Positions 1-10,209 are shown, counted from the first letter of the stretch. The stretch is 53,801 bases of DNA from Phaeobacter sp. HF9A (GCF_011806385.1 NZ_JAATOX010000015.1:1-53801), one strand, 5' to 3'. Notes: generated by a model not told the origin, from the sequence alone. Translations and numbers: made by a program.

Positions 1-879
1 TTGCCTCCTGCGAGCGGATCATTGGGCGCAGCCTTGCGCTGGGGCGGCGCGCTGATCTTGTCCTCCCTGGTGGCGGGGCTGGCAACGGCGCCCTTTGGTG
101 CGGCGCATTTCAACACCCTGTCGCACTACGGGCTGATCGCCAATCTGGCTGCGGTGCCGGTCATGGGCGCGGTGGTGGTGCCGGGCGCGGTGCTGGCGCT
201 CTGCCTTGCGCCCTTTGGCCTCAGCGCGATCGGGTTCTGGATAATGTCGCAGGGCATCGCCTGGATCCTGACCGTGGCAGAAACAGTGGCCAACTGGCCC
301 GGCGCGCGCGGCTTTGTGGTGGCACCCGACGCCTGGATCTTGCCGGTCCTGGTGGCGGGGGGATTGATCCTGCTGCTTTGGCAGGGGCGGTTGCGCTGGG
401 TCGGTCTGCTGCCGCTCTGCGCCGCACTTGCCGCCTGGCCGGCGTCAGAGCGCCCCAAGGTTTTGATCTCGGCGGATGGTGGTCTGGTCGGTGTGATGAC
501 GGAGCAGGGTCGCGCGCTCTCGCGCCCCAGTGGTAAAAGCTTCGTTGCCGGGATCTGGTTGGAAAACGATGGCGATGGCGCGACGCAACAGGAGGCATTC
601 GACCGCTGGGCCGGGGATCCTGCCGGGAAGCTGCAACAGATCAACGCGCTCGGCCATACGTTCATTCATGCCATCGGCAAGACCGGCGCCAAGCAGCTCA
701 GCAAGACCTGCCAGCCCCATCACGTGATTGTCCTGACGGTGGAGGCGGCTCCGCCCGATGGCGACTGTCTTGTGCTGACACCCGCATTGCTGCGCAAAAG
801 CGGCGGTCTTGCCTTTGATGCTCAGGGCGCAATCACCGCTGCGGAAGACCCTCAACACCCGCGTCTGTGGTCGCAATAA
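1..879 (+). CDS. comEC: ComEC/Rec2 competence protein, C-terminal part (5' end outside window)
   Basis: The frame is open from the first base and encodes about 292 residues, so the true start lies upstream. The visible part has several hydrophobic segments (residues about 13-45, 48-75, 78-95 and 108-150) followed by a soluble tail with short conserved stretches such as GHTFIHAIG and PHHVIVLT. This fits the end of the ComEC/Rec2 family, the inner-membrane channel that takes up single-stranded transforming DNA. The soluble tail resembles a degenerate ComEC beta-lactamase-like domain without an obvious metal-binding HxHxDH motif in the visible part. The gene converges on lexA with only about 30 bp between them. 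The assignment is family recognition and is fairly secure; whether the whole protein is intact cannot be seen. Confidence 0.75.
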   Translation: MPPASGSLGAALRWGGALILSSLVAGLATAPFGAAHFNTLSHYGLIANLAAVPVMGAVVVPGAVLALCLAPFGLSAIGFWIMSQGIAWILTVAETVANWPGARGFVVAPDAWILPVLVAGGLILLLWQGRLRWVGLLPLCAALAAWPASERPKVLISADGGLVGVMTEQGRALSRPSGKSFVAGIWLENDGDGATQQEAFDRWAGDPAGKLQQINALGHTFIHAIGKTGAKQLSKTCQPHHVIVLTVEAAPPDGDCLVLTPALLRKSGGLAFDAQGAITAAEDPQHPRLWSQ

Positions 880-909
880 GATCTGCGGCCACAGGCGCGG
901 AATGTCGGG

Positions 910-1605
910 TCAATAGGTGCGGATCAAGCCAACCAGACGGCCCTGAACCTCGACCTTGTCATCCGGGTAAGCGCGCGTGGGATAGGCCTGGTTGGCGGCT
1001 TCCAGCTCGATCATGTTGCCCTTGCGGAAGAAGCGTTTCAGGGTGGCCTCGTGACCTTCGACCAGTGCCACGACGATATCGCCATTGTCGGCGGTGCCGG
1101 TTTCGCGGATCACCACCACATCCCCATCGTTGATGCCCGCCTCGATCATAGAGTCGCCCCGGACCTCCAGCGCGTAGTGCTGACCAGAGCTGGACAGCAT
1201 GGCATTGGGAACAGCCACCTGGGCGGCGGCCTGATTGATCGCCTCGATCGGAACACCGGCGGCAATACGGCCCATGGTGGTGAGTTCGGTCACGCCGGAG
1301 GTGGTTATCGCGCTGGGGGCGGGGGGCGCATCGGGTTTGCCGCCCTCGATTACCTCGGGCTGAAAACCACCCTCCGGCGCGCCGCCGAGGCTCTCGGGAA
1401 GGCGCAGGATTTCGATGGCCCGGGCGCGATGGGCCAAGCGGCGGATAAATCCGCGTTCTTCGAGCGCAGTAATCAGCCGGTGAATGCCGGATTTGGAGCG
1501 CAGATCCAGCGCCACTTTCATCTCGTCAAAGCTGGGCGGGACGCCATCTCTTTGCAGGCGCTTATGGATGAACTCCAGCAGCTGTAGTTGCTTTTTCGTC
1601 AGCAT
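910..1605 (-). CDS. lexA: LexA SOS repressor
   Basis: LexA represses DNA-damage genes and cuts itself when RecA filaments form. The 231-residue protein has the N-terminal winged helix (residues 1-70), the Ala-Gly cleavage bond (A116-G117 in GRIAAGVPI), the catalytic serine S152 in VRGDSM and the lysine K190 in ATLKRF. An in-frame Met 10 codons upstream exists, but [10 protein letters not shown] is the usual family N-terminus and starts at 1605. A GTTC-N7-GTTC box lies 34 bp upstream of this start, so autorepression is expected. The gene is the first of the lexA/moeA side of the minus-strand block and converges on comEC. Confidence 0.96.
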   Translation of the reverse strand: MLTKKQLQLLEFIHKRLQRDGVPPSFDEMKVALDLRSKSGIHRLITALEERGFIRRLAHRARAIEILRLPESLGGAPEGGFQPEVIEGGKPDAPPAPSAITTSGVTELTTMGRIAAGVPIEAINQAAAQVAVPNAMLSSSGQHYALEVRGDSMIEAGINDGDVVVIRETGTADNGDIVVALVEGHEATLKRFFRKGNMIELEAANQAYPTRAYPDDKVEVQGRLVGLIRTY

Positions 1606-1638
1606 AGCGATCCCCTCTGCACGGTGCTTTGCCAATAT

Positions 1639-1653
1639 GTTCTAGTGATGTTC
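1639..1653. promoter_or_regulatory. LexA box upstream of lexA
   Basis: GTTC-TAGTGAT-GTTC (read on the minus strand as GAAC-N7-GAAC) matches the direct-repeat SOS box known for alphaproteobacterial LexA. It sits 34 bp upstream of the lexA start, the place expected for autoregulation. Confidence 0.85.
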
Positions 1654-1712
1654 CCGTTTTGTGTCAACGCCTGCGAATGCCTGCGCCTGAAATCCCGCAG
1701 ATCCCGAGAAGA

Positions 1713-2885
1713 TCACAGCGGCAGATAGTCGATCATCTCGCCCGCCTCTGTGGCGGGGGCATGGGGCGGGCGCAGGAGCAGCACATCGGCGCTGGCCAGC
1801 ACCGACAGCAGCGCGCTGTCTTGGCTGTCAAAGGCGCGCAGGTACTCCTGATCCCAGCACGCGCGCATGTAATGCTGGCGCGGGCCATTGGCGGGCAGGG
1901 CGGCGGCGAGCGGCGCCTGTTTCGGCACCTCGGCCTCGGTCGGCAGCCCAAGCATGGCGTGCAGCATCGGCACCACAAAGACCCGGCCGCAGACCATGGC
2001 AGAGACCGGATTTCCGGGCAGGCCGACCATCGCCTGATCCCCTAGACGACCCGCCATCAAGGGTTTGCCGGGGCGCATCGCGACCTTGTAAAAGGCGCGC
2101 TCCAGGCCGAGGCTTTGGGCCACGCCCGCGACCAGATCGTGATCGCCGACAGAGGCCCCCCCGATGGTCACCAGAAGATCCGCATCCTCGGCAAGAGCAA
2201 AGGCCATGCGCAGCGACGCCTCGGTATCGCGGGCGATCGGCAGCATGCGAACCTCGGCGCCGTGTGCTTCCAGCATCGCCTTGAGCCCAAAGGTATTGGA
2301 GACGATGATCTGATCCGGGCCGGGGGTCGCACCGGGCATCACCAGCTCGTCGCCAGTGGACATCAGCGCCACCACCGGGCGGCGGCGCACTGGAACCTCG
2401 GCGATGTTCATGGCGGCCAGTAGTGCGATATCCGGCGCCCGCAGCAGGCGCGGGGCCTCGACCGTCTGGCCGGAACGGAAATCACGGCCCCGGTCGCGGA
2501 TATTGGCATTGTCGCCGGGCGCGTAAGTGATTGTGATGAGATCACCCTTGCGGCTCACATCCTCTTGAATGACCACGAAACTTGCACCCTCGGGCACCGG
2601 TGCGCCGGTGAAGATGCGCACCGCTTGTCCGGCGCCGACACGACCCTGAAACCCATGCCCGGCGGCGGCCTCGCCGATGACCTTGAACATGGCGTGCAGT
2701 TCGACCTCGGCGGCGTTCACCGCATAGCCATCCATCGCGGAGGCATCAAAGGGCGGCTGATCGCGACGCGCACTGACCGGCGCGGCCAGCACCCGCCCCG
2801 CAGCCTGCGCCAGCGGCACCACCTCCAGCTCGACGGGCGACACAAGATCCAGAAGGGCGGCGCGCGCCTCGGTGACAGATATCAT
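1713..2885 (-). CDS. moeA: Molybdopterin molybdenumtransferase MoeA
   Basis: MoeA inserts molybdate into adenylylated molybdopterin, the last step of molybdenum cofactor synthesis. The 390-residue protein is full length for the family. It shows the N-terminal DQPPFDASAMDGYAV block, the MoCF-binding core with STGDEL and TIGGASVGDHD, the MRPGKPLMAG and GLPGNPVSA signatures, and a C-terminal domain IV. Its start lies 3 bp after the moaC stop, so it is cotranscribed with moaC. No oddities seen. Confidence 0.95.
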   Translation of the reverse strand: MISVTEARAALLDLVSPVELEVVPLAQAAGRVLAAPVSARRDQPPFDASAMDGYAVNAAEVELHAMFKVIGEAAAGHGFQGRVGAGQAVRIFTGAPVPEGASFVVIQEDVSRKGDLITITYAPGDNANIRDRGRDFRSGQTVEAPRLLRAPDIALLAAMNIAEVPVRRRPVVALMSTGDELVMPGATPGPDQIIVSNTFGLKAMLEAHGAEVRMLPIARDTEASLRMAFALAEDADLLVTIGGASVGDHDLVAGVAQSLGLERAFYKVAMRPGKPLMAGRLGDQAMVGLPGNPVSAMVCGRVFVVPMLHAMLGLPTEAEVPKQAPLAAALPANGPRQHYMRACWDQEYLRAFDSQDSALLSVLASADVLLLRPPHAPATEAGEMIDYLPL

Positions 2886-2888
2886 GGT

Positions 2889-3359
2889 CTATGCCTCGTA
2901 GAGGCCGGATTTGCCGCCGTCTTTCAGCAGCACCCGGATGCCGTTGATTTCCATCGCCTTGTCCACTGCCTTGGCCATGTCATAGACGGTGAGGCAGGCG
3001 GTGGAAACGGCGGTGAGCGCTTCCATCTCGACGCCGGTCTGGCCGGTGGTCTTGACCGTGCTCTCGACCCGGATGCCGGGCAGGTCGGGATCGAGCGTCA
3101 GCTCTACTGCGACCTTGGTGATCGGCAGCGGGTGGCAGAGCGGGATCAGCGTCGAGGTCTGTTTTGCCCCCATGATGCCGGCAAGCCGCGCCACAGACAG
3201 GACATCGCCTTTCTTGGCGCGACCTTCTGAAATGATATCAAAGGTTTCGCGCGCCATCTTCACGCAGCCTTCGGCGACGGCGATGCGCGAGGTCACCGCC
3301 TTGTCGGAGACATCCACCATATGGGCGTCGCCCTTCTGGTCAAAATGGGTAAGCGACAT
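2889..3359 (-). CDS. moaC: Cyclic pyranopterin monophosphate synthase MoaC
   Basis: MoaC converts the MoaA product into cyclic pyranopterin monophosphate, the first committed intermediate of molybdenum cofactor synthesis. The 156-residue protein contains the family core [15 protein letters not shown] and the downstream [18 protein letters not shown] block with the conserved Met-Glu. I chose the start at [10 protein letters not shown] because this is the usual N-terminus; the upstream in-frame extension runs into trpC. It lies 13 bp downstream of trpC and directly upstream of moeA, so tryptophan and cofactor genes appear to share a transcript. Confidence 0.95.
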   Translation of the reverse strand: MSLTHFDQKGDAHMVDVSDKAVTSRIAVAEGCVKMARETFDIISEGRAKKGDVLSVARLAGIMGAKQTSTLIPLCHPLPITKVAVELTLDPDLPGIRVESTVKTTGQTGVEMEALTAVSTACLTVYDMAKAVDKAMEINGIRVLLKDGGKSGLYEA

Positions 3360-3372
3360 CACATGGCTCCTT

Positions 3373-4182
3373 TCAGACGCCAGCGACCAGCGGATTGGCC
3401 AGCAGGGCGCGGGTGGCGGCGGCGACATCGTCCTGGCGCATCAGGCTCTCGCCAATGAGGAAGCTGCGCGCGCCGTAGCGGGCCATATCGGCCAGATCCT
3501 CGGGCGTGAACAAACCGCTTTCGCAGACAATGGCCCGACCGGGCGGCACCAGACGCGACAGATCCCGGGTGGTGTCCAGCGTGGTTTCAAAGGTCTTGAG
3601 GTTGCGGTTGTTGATGCCCATCAAAGGCGATTTCAACAGGCAGGCGCGGTCCAGCTCCTCGGCGTCATGCACCTCCAAAAGCACATCCATGCCCCAGTCA
3701 AAAGCGCAGGCTTCCAGTTCGGCTGCCTGCTCATCCGAGACTGTGGCCATGATGATAAGGATGCAATCGGCGCCAAGCGCGCGGGCCTCGGCGACCTGAT
3801 AGGTGTCATACATGAAATCCTTGCGCAGGCAGGGCAGGTCGCACGCCTCGCGCGCCTCGATCAGAAACTCCTTGGCGCCCTGAAAGCTCGGCGTGTCGGT
3901 CAGCACCGAAAGGCAGGTCGCGCCACCTGCGGCATAGGCCTGCGCCAGCTCCGCGGGGTTGAAATCGTCGCGGATCAACCCTTTGGAGGGGCTGGCTTTC
4001 TTGATCTCCGCGATGAGCCCGTACCCCTCATGGGTGGCCTGTTGCAGCTTCTCGGCAAAGCCGCGAGTCGGAGAGGCGTCGCGGGCTTCCTCCTCGACGG
4101 CGCTGAGGGGTTTTGCGGCCTTGTCGGCGGCGACTTCCTCAAGCTTGTAGGCCTTGATCTTGTCCAGAATTGTCTGTGTCAT
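3373..4182 (-). CDS. trpC: Indole-3-glycerol phosphate synthase
   Basis: TrpC closes the indole ring (CdRP to indole-3-glycerol phosphate). The 269-residue TIM barrel has the diagnostic [11 protein letters not shown] near residue 60, the LRKDFMYD segment, [10 protein letters not shown], and the phosphate-binding CESG and IGESLMR elements. The start at [13 protein letters not shown] is the usual one. It follows ung by 13 bp and is followed by moaC at 13 bp, so the run trpG-trpD-ung-trpC-moaC-moeA is very probably one operon. Confidence 0.96.
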   Translation of the reverse strand: MTQTILDKIKAYKLEEVAADKAAKPLSAVEEEARDASPTRGFAEKLQQATHEGYGLIAEIKKASPSKGLIRDDFNPAELAQAYAAGGATCLSVLTDTPSFQGAKEFLIEAREACDLPCLRKDFMYDTYQVAEARALGADCILIIMATVSDEQAAELEACAFDWGMDVLLEVHDAEELDRACLLKSPLMGINNRNLKTFETTLDTTRDLSRLVPPGRAIVCESGLFTPEDLADMARYGARSFLIGESLMRQDDVAAATRALLANPLVAGV

Positions 4183-4195
4183 CTGCGGCTGCTCC

Positions 4196-4867
4196 TCAGG
4201 GGGTCCATTGGATGGGTGGCTCACCGCGTTCAGCGAGCCAGCCGTTGATTTGTGAGAACGGGCGCGAGCCAAAAAAGCCGCGCCGGGCGGAAAGTGGAGA
4301 CGGATGCGCCGTCTTCAGGATCAGGTGATCGCCGGGGCGGATATGCTTGGCGAGCGCCTGGGCCTGATTGCCCCAAAGAACATAGGCCGTTGGACGGCGA
4401 GAGCTATGATCGAGCACCTGATAGGCCAGCTCTTGCCAACCAAGCGCCTTGTGACCATTGGCCGCGCCGGCCGGCACCGAGAGCACCGTGTTCAGCAAGA
4501 GCACGCCCTGCCTGGCCCAGGGGCGCAGATCTCCATTCGGGGGACAACGCCCCAGATCGTCGGAAAGTTCCTGATAAATATTCCTCAGCGAGCGCGGCAG
4601 CGGCGTCACGTCCGGCTCGACAGAGAATGACAGCCCATGCGCATGGCCCGGGGTGGGATAGGGGTCCTGGCCCAGGATGACCACGCGGGTGGCCTCGGGG
4701 GGGGTCAGCTCCAGCGCCGCGAAACGCTGCGGGGCCGGGGGCAGGATCTGCCGGGTCTCCTGCGCCAGTGCGGATTGCACCCCGGGCCAGCGCTCGGAAA
4801 AGAAGGGCAGCTGCGCCCAGCCCCCGAGTGCGACCTCGGGGGAGATCTGCGTTTGGGCCTGACCCAT
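4196..4867 (-). CDS. ung: Uracil-DNA glycosylase (family 1)
   Basis: Ung removes uracil from DNA by cleaving the N-glycosidic bond. The 223-residue protein has the water-activating motif GQDPYP (D68) and the DNA-intercalation loop [10 protein letters not shown] (H188), both intact, and a complete core. Its ATG overlaps the trpD stop by one base (TAATG) and trpC starts 13 bp after it, so it is translationally coupled inside the trp cluster. I see no functional link between uracil repair and tryptophan synthesis. Confidence 0.95.
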   Translation of the reverse strand: MGQAQTQISPEVALGGWAQLPFFSERWPGVQSALAQETRQILPPAPQRFAALELTPPEATRVVILGQDPYPTPGHAHGLSFSVEPDVTPLPRSLRNIYQELSDDLGRCPPNGDLRPWARQGVLLLNTVLSVPAGAANGHKALGWQELAYQVLDHSSRRPTAYVLWGNQAQALAKHIRPGDHLILKTAHPSPLSARRGFFGSRPFSQINGWLAERGEPPIQWTP

Positions 4868-5889
4868 TACGCGGCCTCGGAGGTGATCCGGGCGACCTCG
4901 GTGACCTTGTTCAGCGCGGCACCGCTGTCGATGCTCTCGATCGCGCGGGCAACGCCGTCCTTGAGCGACGCAACCGTGCCCGCGACCACCTGCGCGGCGG
5001 CCGAATTGAGCAGCACCGCGTCGCGATAGGCAGACGGGGCACCATTCAGGAGCGCGCGAAACGCCTGGGCATTGTCTGAAGGGCTGCCGCCGACGATCGA
5101 CTCGAAGGGATGAACCGGCAGGCCGGCCTCTTCGGGGTGCAGTTCGAACTCGCGGATGCTGCCATCCTCTTCCAGCCCGGCGACCCAGCTGATGCCGGTG
5201 ATGGTCAGCTCATCGGTGCCGTCGGAGCCATGCACCAGCCAGGCTTTCTCGGAGCCCAACTGGCCCAGCGTTTCCGCCATCGGGTGGATCAGATCACGGC
5301 TAAAGGCGCCGGTGAGCTGGCGTTTGACGCCCGCCGGATTGGTCAGCGGGCCGAGGATGTTGAAAATCGTCCGGGTGCCGAGTTCCTGCCGCGTCGGCAT
5401 CACATGGGCAATCGCCGGGTGGTGCATCGGCGCCATCATAAAACCGATGCCAGTTTCTTGCAGCGAGGCCTCGACCACCTTGGGGCCAACCATGACCTTG
5501 ATGCCCATTTCGCTGAGCGCATCCGCGGCGCCGGATTTGGACGACAGATTGCGGTTGCCGTGTTTGGCCACGGGCACGCCGGTGCCAGCCACCACAAAGG
5601 CCGTGGCGGTCGAGATGTTGAGCGTGCCCTTGCCGTCGCCGCCGGTGCCGACGATATCCATCGCCCCCGCCGGCGCCACGACCTTGTTGCATTTGGAGCG
5701 CATGACCGAGGCGGCGGCGGCATATTCACCCCCCGTTTCCCCGCGCGGGCGCAACGCCATCAAAAGCCCGCCGATCTGGCTCGGGGTGGCCTCGCCTTCA
5801 AACAGCGCGGTAAAGGCGATCTCGGCTTCGGCGCGGGTGAGCGGGCGGTCGGCTGAAATGCCGATCAGAGGTTTCAGCTGATCCGTCAT
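4867..5889 (-). CDS. trpD: Anthranilate phosphoribosyltransferase
   Basis: TrpD transfers phosphoribose from PRPP to anthranilate. The 340-residue protein carries the glycine-rich PRPP loop [14 protein letters not shown] (about residues 81-94), [12 protein letters not shown], and the second conserved region [13 protein letters not shown]. Length and motifs are normal. Its start overlaps the trpG stop by 4 bp (ATGA) and its stop overlaps the ung start, which indicates tight coupling. Confidence 0.96.
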   Translation of the reverse strand: MTDQLKPLIGISADRPLTRAEAEIAFTALFEGEATPSQIGGLLMALRPRGETGGEYAAAASVMRSKCNKVVAPAGAMDIVGTGGDGKGTLNISTATAFVVAGTGVPVAKHGNRNLSSKSGAADALSEMGIKVMVGPKVVEASLQETGIGFMMAPMHHPAIAHVMPTRQELGTRTIFNILGPLTNPAGVKRQLTGAFSRDLIHPMAETLGQLGSEKAWLVHGSDGTDELTITGISWVAGLEEDGSIREFELHPEEAGLPVHPFESIVGGSPSDNAQAFRALLNGAPSAYRDAVLLNSAAAQVVAGTVASLKDGVARAIESIDSGAALNKVTEVARITSEAA

Positions 5890-6467
5890 GCCGGGACTTT
5901 CATATCGTTCAGGAAATTTTGCAGCAAGGCGTGGCCATGTTCAGACGCGATCGATTCCGGGTGGAATTGCACGCCATGGATCGGCAGCTCCTTGTGTTGA
6001 AGCCCCATGATGGTGCCATCTTCCAGCTCGGCGGTGATTTCCAGGCAATCGGGCAGGCTCTCGCGCTCCACCACCAGCGAATGATAGCGCGTCGCGGCAA
6101 AAGGAGAGGGCAGCCCTTTGAACAGGCCGATATCGTGGTGCTGTACCGTGCCCATCTTGCCATGCACGATCTCATGACAGCGCACGACCTTGCCGCCGAA
6201 GGCCTGACCGATGGTCTGATGGCCGAGGCAAACACCCATCAAGGGCGTGCGGGTCTCGGCAGCGGCCTCGGTCAGTGCGAGGCATATGCCGGCGTCATCG
6301 GGGGTGCAGGGTCCGGGGCTGAGCAAGATGCCCGCGGGCTTCATCGCCATGGCTTGCTGCACATCCAACGCATCGTTTCGCCAGACCTCGATCTCGGCGC
6401 CCAGCTCGCCAAGATAGTGCACGAGGTTGTAGGTGAAGGAGTCGTAGTTGTCGATTAGCAGCAACAT
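5886..6467 (-). CDS. trpG: Anthranilate synthase component II (glutamine amidotransferase)
   Basis: TrpG supplies ammonia from glutamine to TrpE. The 193-residue class I amidotransferase has the nucleophile Cys80 in GVCLGHQ and the His169/Glu171 pair in FHPES. It is the first gene of the trpG-trpD-ung-trpC-moaC-moeA unit. The 186 bp between it and the divergent deacetylase gene should hold the promoter, but I see no Trp-rich leader peptide there. Its partner TrpE is encoded about 3.9 kb away on the same strand. Confidence 0.95.
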   Translation of the reverse strand: MLLLIDNYDSFTYNLVHYLGELGAEIEVWRNDALDVQQAMAMKPAGILLSPGPCTPDDAGICLALTEAAAETRTPLMGVCLGHQTIGQAFGGKVVRCHEIVHGKMGTVQHHDIGLFKGLPSPFAATRYHSLVVERESLPDCLEITAELEDGTIMGLQHKELPIHGVQFHPESIASEHGHALLQNFLNDMKVPA

Positions 6468-6653
6468 CTTGGAACGCTCTTGTCAGGGTCTTTTATGGGT
6501 GGCGGGCAGGCACCGCGCCGAGATATAGTGAACGGAACCATACATGTTCAGGGATGCGCGGCAGCGTCAAGAGCACATCCAATATGCGATCATGCATATC
6601 CGGGGCCGACCATCCAAAAAACGCGCAGAACGGGCAAGAAGAGGCGAACAGGC

Positions 6654-8192
6654 ATGCGAGGATTTCTGGGTGGCGTGAGTGCGGGAGCGCTGGTCGCGGT
6701 GACCGGCGCGGCGGTCTGGTCGCTGTCAACACCGCTGCCGGTGGTTGGCGTTGCGGGCGAGGTGCCCGATCTGGTTCTGACGCCCCGACAGGACACGCCG
6801 ACCCCGGAAAGCGCCCCGCGCAATGATGCGGATCTGGTCGAAACAGCCCCGACTGGCCCCTCTGGTCCCTCCTCCGACGGGATCGAGGATCAAGGCTCCC
6901 TCGCTGATATCGTCACCGAAAGCGCCAGCCAGCCAGAAGCCACCATGGGCGTGGCCGATGTGGACGGCGATGAAAGCACCGGCACCGCGCCAGAAATTGC
7001 CGCCGACACCAGCGATACCGCTGAGCCCCCCGCAACCGCAGAGCGCGCCGCCCTGCCAGAGCCTGGCACGGACGAAACACCAGAGGTCCCCACAGCGCCC
7101 GCCGCGCCGCCGGCGGACACTCTGACGGACACAGTGGCGGAGCCCAGCATGCCGACGCCGGAGGCAGGCACCGAGTTGCCCGCGGCGCAGTCGCCGTCCT
7201 CTGATGCGGATCCCATCGCCGAGGTCGAGCTGCCCGGCTCCCTGCTCCCCGAGACCTTTGATGCGCCGGAGGCAACCCTGCCGCCGAGCATCACGACCCC
7301 CGCAGCGCCGCCGGTCCTGCGTTCGGACCAGGGCGAGACGGATGCCGAGGCCGACTCTGGTCTGGCGACCGACGAGAAGGATCTGCGCATCGCCGACCTG
7401 CCGCAGGCCACCGGCGACAGCGCCGAAGAGGGGCCCCGGATCGGCACCCGCGTCGTGCCCCTGACCGAACGCGACACCAGTGCCCTGCCGCTCGCCGATC
7501 CGCAGAGCACGCCCTTTGAGCGCAACAGCGAACCGGCGGCGGTGACGCCCGGCCTGCCGCTGATGTCGATCGTCCTGATCGAAGAGGAAGGCGCGGTTGG
7601 TGCGGAAGCCCTGGCGGAATTCCCCTATCCGCTGACCTTTGCGGTGGATCCCAGCGATCCCATGGCCGCCAAACGCATGGCAGAGCGGCGCGCCGATGGC
7701 TTCGAGGTCATGGTACTGGCGGATCTGCCCCGCGATGCCGGTCCCCAGGACGCAGAGACCGCCTTGCCGGTCTGGTTTGATCGTTTGCCAGAGACGATCG
7801 GCCTGCTCGAAGGGGTCACCAGCGGCGTTCAGGGCAATCGCGCCCTCGCTGACCAGGTGTCCGATATTGCGGGCGATCTCGGCTATGGGCTGGTGTTGCA
7901 GGACAACGGGCTAAATACGGTGCAGAAAATGGCGCTGCGTGATGGCGTGCCCGCCGGGGTTGTGTTCCGCGACTTTGATGGTGCCGGCCAGGATCCCCGC
8001 GCGATGCGGCGCTTTCTCGATCAGGCGGCCTTTCGGGCCGGACAGGAAGGCGCGGTGATCATGCTGGGGCGGCTGAAACCGGATACGATCTCGGCGCTGC
8101 TGATCTGGGGGCTTCAGGATCGCGCCGAGCGGGTGACATTGGTGCCGGTCTCCGCCAGCCTGAAACGGTTGCAAAACCCGACTGCGGAATAA
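6654..8192 (+). CDS. Divergent polysaccharide deacetylase family protein with long acidic/proline linker
   Basis: The 512-residue product begins with an N-terminal hydrophobic segment (MRGFLGGVSAGALVAVTG), consistent with a signal anchor. A roughly 270-residue low-complexity linker rich in Pro, Ala, Glu, Asp and Thr follows. The last 200 residues (from LPLMSIVLIEEEG) resemble the divergent polysaccharide deacetylase (Polysacc_deac_2/YibQ) fold: AEFPYPLTFAVDPSDPMAAKRMAERRADGFEVMVLADLP is typical of it. It is probably an envelope protein with the linker spanning the periplasm. Enzyme activity is unproven for this family. It is divergent from trpG. The start at 6654 was chosen because the upstream in-frame extension lacks protein-like composition. 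Confidence 0.72.
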   Translation: MRGFLGGVSAGALVAVTGAAVWSLSTPLPVVGVAGEVPDLVLTPRQDTPTPESAPRNDADLVETAPTGPSGPSSDGIEDQGSLADIVTESASQPEATMGVADVDGDESTGTAPEIAADTSDTAEPPATAERAALPEPGTDETPEVPTAPAAPPADTLTDTVAEPSMPTPEAGTELPAAQSPSSDADPIAEVELPGSLLPETFDAPEATLPPSITTPAAPPVLRSDQGETDAEADSGLATDEKDLRIADLPQATGDSAEEGPRIGTRVVPLTERDTSALPLADPQSTPFERNSEPAAVTPGLPLMSIVLIEEEGAVGAEALAEFPYPLTFAVDPSDPMAAKRMAERRADGFEVMVLADLPRDAGPQDAETALPVWFDRLPETIGLLEGVTSGVQGNRALADQVSDIAGDLGYGLVLQDNGLNTVQKMALRDGVPAGVVFRDFDGAGQDPRAMRRFLDQAAFRAGQEGAVIMLGRLKPDTISALLIWGLQDRAERVTLVPVSASLKRLQNPTAE

Positions 8193-8346
8193 TCTGCAAA
8201 ATAACCGCAGATCTTTATAAATAGGGTATTTCGCGCCATTTCGCGCGGATACCAATATTGAATCGCAAATAAGAAATTCCATTCTCCATTTGTTAAGGCG
8301 CTTTGACAATCTTGGCGGCATGAATTGACTCTTGAAGGGTGCCCGC

Positions 8347-10143
8347 ATGTTTCGCCACATCCACATGAAAGTCCGGTTGATGGTATCCGGCATTGTTTGT
8401 ATTTTTGCGGTTCTCGTGCTGTCAGCCATGGCGATCTACAGCCTCTGGCAAAGCGAGAAAGAACTGGTCAAACAGATCAGCCTCAGCCAGACCTTGATGA
8501 AAGAGATGTCGATGGACATGCTCCACGACGCCATTGAGGCAACCGTGTTTCAGGCCCTGGTCCTTGGCGAATCTACGCCGCCGGAACAACGGGCGGCGAT
8601 CCTTGCACAGCTTGACGAGGATGCGGATACGCTGACCCGCGCACTGAACAATCTCCAGTCCATCAACATGAGCGATGAGCTGCGCGAAGAGATCGACGTG
8701 GTGGCAAAGGACTTCCCGATTTTCATTAACCACGCCAAAAAAATCACCAACCTGTCGTTTGAAAACAAAGAACAGGCGATTGCGGCACTCCCGGACTTTA
8801 TGTCCGCTTTCAATAAGCTCGAAGCCGACCTGGCGCCGCTGAGCGAGCGAATTCAGGGCATTGCATCCTCGTCTGCGCAGAAAGCGAAAAAACACGACGA
8901 TGCGATGTTGCTCGGGAATGTGCTGTTTTCGGGATTTATGATTGTGATCATGCTGCTGAATGTGCGCAATATCACCAATAGTATCACCAAGCCGATCGAA
9001 CGCATGCGGGCAGCACTCAAGGAGGTCGCCGAGGGCGATTTCGGCCTCAAGATCGCTGACATCATGCGCGGTGATGACTTTGGCGACATTGCGCGCGATA
9101 TTGATGCGGTGTCAGATCGGGTGCTTGCCGCTTTTGAAGAGCAGGCCGAACAGCGCCGCCAAGGCGAAAAGATCATCCTTCGGTTGCGCGATGGGCTCAA
9201 GCGCCTTTCCAACGGTGATCTGGGTGACCGCATCGAAGAACCGTTCAACGAAACCTATGACCCGCTGCGCATCCATTACAATGAAACGGTGGATCGCCTG
9301 AACGAACTGGTTGCCGCCGTGGTCGATGCCAGCCGACGGATTCGGGCGCAATCGGATAAGATCAGCGCAGATTCCCATGACCTGTCGCGCCGGACCGAAA
9401 GCCAGGCCGCCACGCTGGAGGAAACCGCCGCCGCGTTGGAACAGATGACAGCCAGCGTGCGTACATCTGCGGAGAACGCACAACAGATCGAAGGCGCGGT
9501 GGCACAGGCCCGAAGCGAAGTGGAGCGCAGCGGCGAAGTCGTCCAAGGGGCGGTCACTGCAATGGATGCGATCGAAGCCTCCTCCGAGAAGATCTCTCAG
9601 ATCATCGGGGTGATTGACGATATCGCCTTTCAGACCGGTCTGCTGGCCTTGAATGCCGGGGTCGAGGCCGCGCGCGCAGGAGAGGTCGGGCGCGGTTTCG
9701 CGGTGGTCGCCTCGGAGGTGCGGGTGCTGGCGCATCGGGCCTCTGATGCGGCGAATGAAATCAAGACCTTGATCGAGGACAGCAGCAACCATGTGCAGGA
9801 AGGTGTCGCACGGGTGAATGGCACCGGCGAGGCGCTGACCGGGGTGATCAGCCATGTCACCAATATCACAGAACTGATGTCAGGCATCTCCAACGAAGCC
9901 TCGGAACAGGCGCAGGGGATCAGCGAGGTCAACATCGGGGTGTCGCAACTGGATCAGGTCACCCAGGAAAATGTGTCGATGGTCGAAACCTCCGACCAGG
10001 CCATCCAGGTCATGAATCGCGAGGCCGTTCAACTCGCCGATCTGGTTGGCCAGTTCAAGTTGCGCAGCGCCGAGGACAAACAGGATACGGTCTGGCTTGA
10101 ACTCGAAGCCGAAAGCGGCGCCCCCATCGTCAAGAGCGCGTGA
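8347..10143 (+). CDS. Methyl-accepting chemotaxis protein
   Basis: This is a membrane chemoreceptor that signals to CheA/CheW. The 598 residues comprise TM1 (about 12-32), a roughly 155-residue four-helix-type periplasmic sensor, TM2 (about 189-207), a HAMP domain (about 208-262), a second HAMP-like segment (about 282-325) and the signalling coiled coil. The hairpin tip is DDIAFQTGLLALNAGVEAARAGEVGRGFAVVA. The tip reads QTGLLALNAG where many receptors have QTNLLALNAA, a variant known in alphaproteobacteria. The ATG at 8347 has GAAGGG about 10 nt upstream. A strong terminator follows. The ligand cannot be inferred. Confidence 0.9.
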   Translation: MFRHIHMKVRLMVSGIVCIFAVLVLSAMAIYSLWQSEKELVKQISLSQTLMKEMSMDMLHDAIEATVFQALVLGESTPPEQRAAILAQLDEDADTLTRALNNLQSINMSDELREEIDVVAKDFPIFINHAKKITNLSFENKEQAIAALPDFMSAFNKLEADLAPLSERIQGIASSSAQKAKKHDDAMLLGNVLFSGFMIVIMLLNVRNITNSITKPIERMRAALKEVAEGDFGLKIADIMRGDDFGDIARDIDAVSDRVLAAFEEQAEQRRQGEKIILRLRDGLKRLSNGDLGDRIEEPFNETYDPLRIHYNETVDRLNELVAAVVDASRRIRAQSDKISADSHDLSRRTESQAATLEETAAALEQMTASVRTSAENAQQIEGAVAQARSEVERSGEVVQGAVTAMDAIEASSEKISQIIGVIDDIAFQTGLLALNAGVEAARAGEVGRGFAVVASEVRVLAHRASDAANEIKTLIEDSSNHVQEGVARVNGTGEALTGVISHVTNITELMSGISNEASEQAQGISEVNIGVSQLDQVTQENVSMVETSDQAIQVMNREAVQLADLVGQFKLRSAEDKQDTVWLELEAESGAPIVKSA

Positions 10144-10175
10144 TCATCAGGGCACGATAAGACCGCCAACAAAGC

Positions 10176-10209
10176 AAAACCGCTGCGCAGATCCTGCGGA
10201 GCGGTTTTA
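10176..10209 (+). terminator. Rho-independent terminator after the chemoreceptor gene
   Basis: AAAACCGCT pairs perfectly with AGCGGTTTT around an inner GCAG/CTGC stem, with A and T tracts on both sides, so it can work for both converging genes (the chemoreceptor and trpE). Confidence 0.8.

Noticed and set aside
6468..6653. Trp leader-peptide attenuator upstream of trpG
   Set aside because: No short frame with consecutive Trp codons and no attenuator hairpin pair was seen; trpE likewise follows ppiD too closely for one.
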